A DNA stretch of 11,325 nucleotides from SZUA-254 sp031379665 (GTDB lineage: Bacteria > Bacteroidota > Ignavibacteria > UBA10030 > SZUA-254), in assembly GCA_031379665.1 (NCBI GenBank), contig JANNFI010000060.1, forward strand, positions 1-11,325. Direction: 5' to 3'. Position 1 is the first letter of the stretch, and the number at the start of each line of letters is the position of its first letter. Of this stretch, positions 7,846 to 11,325 are shown piece after piece. The position numbers and the translations under genes were made by a program. The notes beneath the pieces are model-generated. The model saw only the letters and a list, made by a program, of their open reading frames with translations, was not told the DNA's origin and ran no database searches.

Positions 7846-10517
7846 TTTCTGCTGATCTCCGATCTCCAGTTGAGGACGACGTTTGCAGGTCTCGAACTGT
7901 CGCCGGCGGCTGAGTTGTTGATGAGGAACCGTTTCCCGCCGCGTGATACCGCATACCGGTTCGGCAAGTCGTATCCGTCAATGGTTGTCTCGAACAGCGG
8001 CTTCGGTATTCCCTGCTCGATTGAAGTCCCGAGGAGCTTGATTTCGACCGCCATCAACCGCCGATCGGGTGCGATGTAGAAGATTTCCTTCCCTTCCTTG
8101 CCCCACACTGGCGCTCCGCCCCCGCCGACCGACACCTGCCATTTTCCCTGGCTCACGGGAAAGGCCTGGACGTACACCTCCAGGCTCGTCGACTCGTCCG
8201 ATTGGTAAGCGATCCAGCGTCCGTCAGGGGAGAGCCGTCCTATGTCTTCCGCGGCCTCCGTCTGGACCACGGGGAACGGTTTTTTGTCCCCGAAGTTGGG
8301 AAGGGCCAGTAAATCGGATTTCGTGTCCGGATTATCCTGCATCAACAGGATGTATCGTCCGTCGGCTGACCAGTCGTAGGGAACGGTGTTGGTGGAAAAC
8401 TTCCAGAGAAGCCGTTCGGTCCCCGCACCCGAGGCGACTTTTTCGTAAGGGTTGCGAACGCCGTCGGGGTTCGAATCGAAAGCGATCCTGGAGCCATCGG
8501 GCGACCAGACCGGGTCGTCATCGACGGTGCCGCGGAATGTGAACCTTGATTCGGTGTGCCGGAGAAGGTCGTAGATCCAGAGATCCTGGTTGCCCGTCTG
8601 GGGATCGCCGCGGCGGAACACGATCCGGTTCTCGTCCGGGGAGAGCGCCATGTCCCCAATGTCACCGGGTGCGCCAACCGTTTCAAGTAATTTTCCGGTG
8701 CGATCATACCAGCCAATCTGTCTTTCATCGCCCGATTCCCCCTCCAGGAAGACGAGTATGCCTCCTGCCGAGCACGAAAAAAACCCGTTGCCACGGGTGT
8801 TTCTCCCCACCTGCTCGGCGATCGGAACAGCATTTCCCAGGAATGCGCCCTTGCCCGCGTCAAAGGATTGAGCCATGAGCGATTTCTCCCGGATGAAGAG
8901 CAGGAAGCCGGGGTCGACATACACGGCCTGCGATGGGCTGGGGACGAGCAGCGTCCGGGCCGTATCTTCGAGCGAGCTGAAATACACGCCGGTTTTTTCT
9001 TTATCCGAGCTGCGGCCCAGGTAGGTGAAGTGTTTGCCGTCGGGCATGAAGTGGGGAAAGCGGTGCGTTTCCTCCTGGCGAGACTTGTCGAGCGTCGTTA
9101 CGATAGTTCCTTCGCCGCCCGATTCCGGAACCTGGTACAGTCCGGCCCCGTAATTTGGAGAGAAAATGATGACGCCTGATGCACTCCACGAACCGCCCCT
9201 GCCGTCGGCCGCGTCGGCCACCGTCTGCGCCGGCCCGCCTTCGACATCGATCTTCTTCAGCTTGCCGTTTTGGAAGAAGCCGAGGAAACGGCTGTCGGGC
9301 GACCAGAAGGGATAACTGGCGTTGTCGGTTCCCGCGAGGGGTTCGGCGAAAAAATGCGCGAGCGGACGGACCCAAAGCCTCACGAGGCGTGAGGAATCTC
9401 TTGCCACGAATGCGATCCGTTGTCCGTCCGGCGAGATCACCGGCGCATAACCCACGAGCACACCCCCTTGCGGGGGAGGGACCGTGAATCGGACCGTGCT
9501 GAGATCGTTCGACGGAGCGTTTACGGAATTATAGATAAGCGACGCAACCGTTGCGATGAACAACACCCCGGTCAGGATCCAGGGTAGCCGGCCCGCCTGC
9601 CGCGACGCTGAGACCGTCCCCGGGACTGCCGCCGCCGAACTGCCGGAAGCCTGGTACGACGGCCGCGCGGCTGTGATGCGGCTGACCCTCGACCGGCTCG
9701 ATTCCCTGCGGTACCGCTTCAAATCGAGCGACGTTTGCGCGATTGACTGGGTCCGTTCCCGCGGATCTTTTTCGAGGCATTCGAGGATGATGGCGTCGAG
9801 GCTCGGGTCGATGTCGGGCTTCATAGATGACATCGGGGCCGGATCGACGTTGACGATTTCGTACGCGATCGCGGTCTCGTGAACACCCTTGAACGGCAAT
9901 TGGCCCGTCAGTAACTCATAAAGCAGAACGCCATACGAGAAAATATCCGACCGATGGTCGGAATCCAGGCCCTGCACCTGTTCGGGCGACATATACCCGG
10001 CAGTCCCGACAGTGCTTCCCTCCCTGGTCAATCGGGTGATCTTGCTCCCGCTCGCCCTCAGCTTCGCCAGTCCGAAGTCCATGATCTGCGCGATTCCGTC
10101 CTTGCGGATCATGATGTTTTCGGGTTTGATGTCGCGGTGGACAATCCCCTTCTCGTGGGCGGCGGCCAGCCCTTCGGCGATCTGAATGCCGCAGTCGATG
10201 GCTTGCTTGTAGGTGATCGATCCGCCCTTGTGCCGGAGGGTTTGCCCGTCGACGAATTCCATGACGATGAACATCTGACTTTCGTGCTCATCGATGGAGT
10301 AAATCGTGCAGATGTTCGGATGGTTGATCGCAGAGGCCGCCTTCGCCTCCTGCACGAACCGTGCCTTGTCCTGTTCCGAAGCCGCCAGATGTGCGGGCAA
10401 AAATTTCAGCGCAACGTCCCGGTCGAGTTTGGTGTCGCGGGCCTTGTACACGACGCCCATCCCCCCCTCGCCGAGTTTTTCGAGGATGATGTAGTGCGAT
10501 ATGGTTTGTCCGATCAT
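7842..10517 (-). CDS. K1: membrane Ser/Thr protein kinase with C-terminal PD40/TolB-like beta-propeller
   Basis: Complete gene of 891 residues, first of the four kinases in transcription order. ATG 10517 has an AAGGA eight bases upstream, the clearest ribosome binding site here. Domains: kinase about 9-270 with GEGGMG 16-21, Lys38, αC Glu57, HRDIKPEN 127-134 (Asp129), DFG 147-149 and GTAGYMSPEQ 171-180; juxtamembrane RRESSRSRVSRITAARP (270-286); transmembrane helix about 312-329; propeller region about 342-891. PD40 motifs: ISPDG 361, WSPDS 405, MPDG 491, LSPDE 626, WSPDG 671, WSADG 716, LSPDG 762. WYDRTGKLL near 603 separates the two halves. The C-terminus NVVLNWRSEI is typical of this kinase-propeller family. 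The loop between GQTLR and αE is shorter than in K2 and K3, lacking their roughly 14-residue Gly/Ala-rich insert. The kinase should act in the cytoplasm with the propeller outside; ligand and substrates are unknown. It lies 55 bases after the M24 peptidase and overlaps K2 by four bases. Confidence 0.96.
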   Translation of the reverse strand: MIGQTISHYIILEKLGEGGMGVVYKARDTKLDRDVALKFLPAHLAASEQDKARFVQEAKAASAINHPNICTIYSIDEHESQMFIVMEFVDGQTLRHKGGSITYKQAIDCGIQIAEGLAAAHEKGIVHRDIKPENIMIRKDGIAQIMDFGLAKLRASGSKITRLTREGSTVGTAGYMSPEQVQGLDSDHRSDIFSYGVLLYELLTGQLPFKGVHETAIAYEIVNVDPAPMSSMKPDIDPSLDAIILECLEKDPRERTQSIAQTSLDLKRYRRESSRSRVSRITAARPSYQASGSSAAAVPGTVSASRQAGRLPWILTGVLFIATVASLIYNSVNAPSNDLSTVRFTVPPPQGGVLVGYAPVISPDGQRIAFVARDSSRLVRLWVRPLAHFFAEPLAGTDNASYPFWSPDSRFLGFFQNGKLKKIDVEGGPAQTVADAADGRGGSWSASGVIIFSPNYGAGLYQVPESGGEGTIVTTLDKSRQEETHRFPHFMPDGKHFTYLGRSSDKEKTGVYFSSLEDTARTLLVPSPSQAVYVDPGFLLFIREKSLMAQSFDAGKGAFLGNAVPIAEQVGRNTRGNGFFSCSAGGILVFLEGESGDERQIGWYDRTGKLLETVGAPGDIGDMALSPDENRIVFRRGDPQTGNQDLWIYDLLRHTESRFTFRGTVDDDPVWSPDGSRIAFDSNPDGVRNPYEKVASGAGTERLLWKFSTNTVPYDWSADGRYILLMQDNPDTKSDLLALPNFGDKKPFPVVQTEAAEDIGRLSPDGRWIAYQSDESTSLEVYVQAFPVSQGKWQVSVGGGGAPVWGKEGKEIFYIAPDRRLMAVEIKLLGTSIEQGIPKPLFETTIDGYDLPNRYAVSRGGKRFLINNSAAGDSSRPANVVLNWRSEISRK
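7856..7860 (-). promoter_or_regulatory. Ribosome binding site of K2, inside the K1 3' end
   Basis: GGAGA on the minus strand, ten bases before ATG 7845, inside the last codons of K1. With the ATGA stop/start overlap it suggests that K2 is translated by ribosomes finishing K1 as well as by new initiation. Confidence 0.65.
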
Positions 10518-10572
10518 CGACGGTGTCCTTCGGCTGCGTTCCGGGTGGAGGGTGACGGTTGTGTTCGGCCGC
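10518..10572. other. Gap between M24 peptidase and K1
   Basis: These 55 bases hold the K1 ribosome binding site. I see no hairpin followed by a T-run and no convincing promoter, so read-through from the peptidase gene into K1 is plausible. Confidence 0.4.
10526..10530 (-). promoter_or_regulatory. Ribosome binding site of K1
   Basis: AAGGA on the minus strand with eight bases between it and ATG 10517. It is the best Shine-Dalgarno match of the four kinases and supports this start, which also opens with the MIGQTISHY shared by the paralogues. Confidence 0.75.
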
Positions 10573-11325
10573 CTACTGGCGGTCCGTTGAGGAGGGCGTC
10601 TCGAAGATGCCCGGCTGTGCGATCATCGCTTCGATCTCCTTCGGGTCCACGGGCGTCAGGCCCGTGAGCACTTCTGCCCCGTCCTCCGTTATGACGATGG
10701 TGTCCTCCAGCCGGAAGTGGATTTTCTTCGTTTTGTCCTCGATGATCGGTTCGAGGTTGAACACGACGCCGGGGACGAATGCCCCGTTCGATCGGCTGAC
10801 ATCGTGCACGGCCATTCCGACGAAGTGTCCTGCGTAATTGGGCCAGAGCGAATCGTATCCGTGCTTCGCGTAGATCTCCTGGCCGATCGCGATCAGGTCG
10901 TCGATGGCAACACCCGGCTTGAGCGCGCCGATGGCTTTTTCACGGAACTCGAGAATGCAAGCGTACATCTTCAGCTGGTCCTCTGTGAACTTACCGTTCA
11001 CCGGCCAGGTCCTCGTGATGTCCGTGACGTAGTAGTTCAGGTCGGGGGCGTAGTCGAGGAGCACGACGTCGCCGTCCTTCATCGGATGGTTGTTGGCGTT
11101 GTAGTGCCAGTCGAGCCCCCGTTCGCCGGAGGCGGCGATGGCGAAGAACGCCGGGTTCTGCTGGCCGTTGTACTGGTAGTAGAAATCGCACGCCGCCACC
11201 ATCTGGTATTCGTAGAGGCCGGGACGGGTGACCTTCATCGCCTCGTTGAATCCGAGCGCGCCGAACCTCCCGCACTCACGGATGACCGCGATTTCCTTCT
11301 CGTCCTTGACCCAGCGCATCGCGTG
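10573..11325 (-). CDS. M24-family metallopeptidase, aminopeptidase P (Xaa-Pro) type, catalytic domain (N-terminus outside window)
   Basis: The frame is open to the right edge. The two codons before Met at 11319 still code (His-Ala), and the sequence there (MRWVKDEKEIAVIRECG) matches the helix that opens the M24 'pita-bread' domain. The true start and any creatinase-like N-terminal domain therefore lie outside. Numbered from that Met, all five expected metal ligands are visible: Asp89 (LLDYAP), Asp100 (VTDITRTW), His165 (AGHFVGMAVHD), Glu190 (FNLEP) and Glu205 (RLEDTIVI). His172 fits the proton-shuttle position. Family members release an N-terminal residue preceding proline using two Mn/Co/Zn-type ions; the sequence here supports an active dinuclear enzyme. 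No membrane segment is seen in this part. The stop is TAG at 10575-10573, and K1 begins 55 bases later on the same strand with no terminator between, so co-transcription is possible. A functional link to the kinases is not shown. Prolidase (Xaa-Pro dipeptidase) is the main alternative name. Confidence 0.92.
   Translation of the reverse strand, partial: HAMRWVKDEKEIAVIRECGRFGALGFNEAMKVTRPGLYEYQMVAACDFYYQYNGQQNPAFFAIAASGERGLDWHYNANNHPMKDGDVVLLDYAPDLNYYVTDITRTWPVNGKFTEDQLKMYACILEFREKAIGALKPGVAIDDLIAIGQEIYAKHGYDSLWPNYAGHFVGMAVHDVSRSNGAFVPGVVFNLEPIIEDKTKKIHFRLEDTIVITEDGAEVLTGLTPVDPKEIEAMIAQPGIFETPSSTDRQ

Noticed and set aside
1..11325. CRISPR array, tRNA/rRNA genes, transposase or phage genes
   Set aside because: No regularly spaced repeats, tRNA-like arms or mobile-element proteins were seen. 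The repeated DNA is explained by paralogous kinase domains.

Overview
The window is a GC-rich stretch of bacterial DNA in which every supported gene lies on the minus strand, so transcription runs right to left. In transcription order it holds the C-terminal catalytic part of an M24-family metallopeptidase (aminopeptidase P-like, cut by the right edge) and then four consecutive Hanks-type serine/threonine protein kinases. Three of these (K1, K2, K3) share one layout: N-terminal kinase domain, juxtamembrane linker, one transmembrane helix and a C-terminal PD40/TolB-like beta-propeller region of about 550 residues. The fourth (K4, cut by the left edge) has the same kinase and membrane helix, but then a TolB-N/FlgO-like 'LAVLPF' domain followed by TPR-like helical repeats.

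Layout in transcription order: M24 peptidase 11325-10573; gap of 55 bases; K1 10517-7842; ATGA overlap of 4 bases; K2 7845-5140; gap of 53 bases; K3 5086-2327; gap of 37 bases; K4 2289-1 with no stop reached. No gap reaches 300 bases. No intrinsic terminator, tRNA, rRNA, CRISPR array or insertion sequence was seen. The close spacing suggests one operon or a few overlapping transcripts whose main promoter lies to the right of the window.

The kinase N-terminus (MIGQTISHY...LGEGGMGVVYKA) joined to a PD40 propeller, and present as tandem paralogues, is the style of Acidobacteriota and of some FCB-group and candidate-phylum bacteria such as Gemmatimonadota, Ignavibacteria and Zixibacteria. I cannot place it more closely. 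The predicted topology puts the kinase in the cytoplasm and the propeller or TPR region outside the membrane. The array therefore reads as a set of receptor kinases with near-common catalytic modules and different sensor modules. The signals and substrates are unknown.

I found no wholly new system. The most interesting signal is that K2 is a mosaic. Part of its kinase domain is nearly identical in DNA to K3, while its sensor half has clearly lower GC and is the odd one out among the three propellers. K1 and K3 propellers resemble each other more. This points to gene conversion and sensor exchange inside the array.
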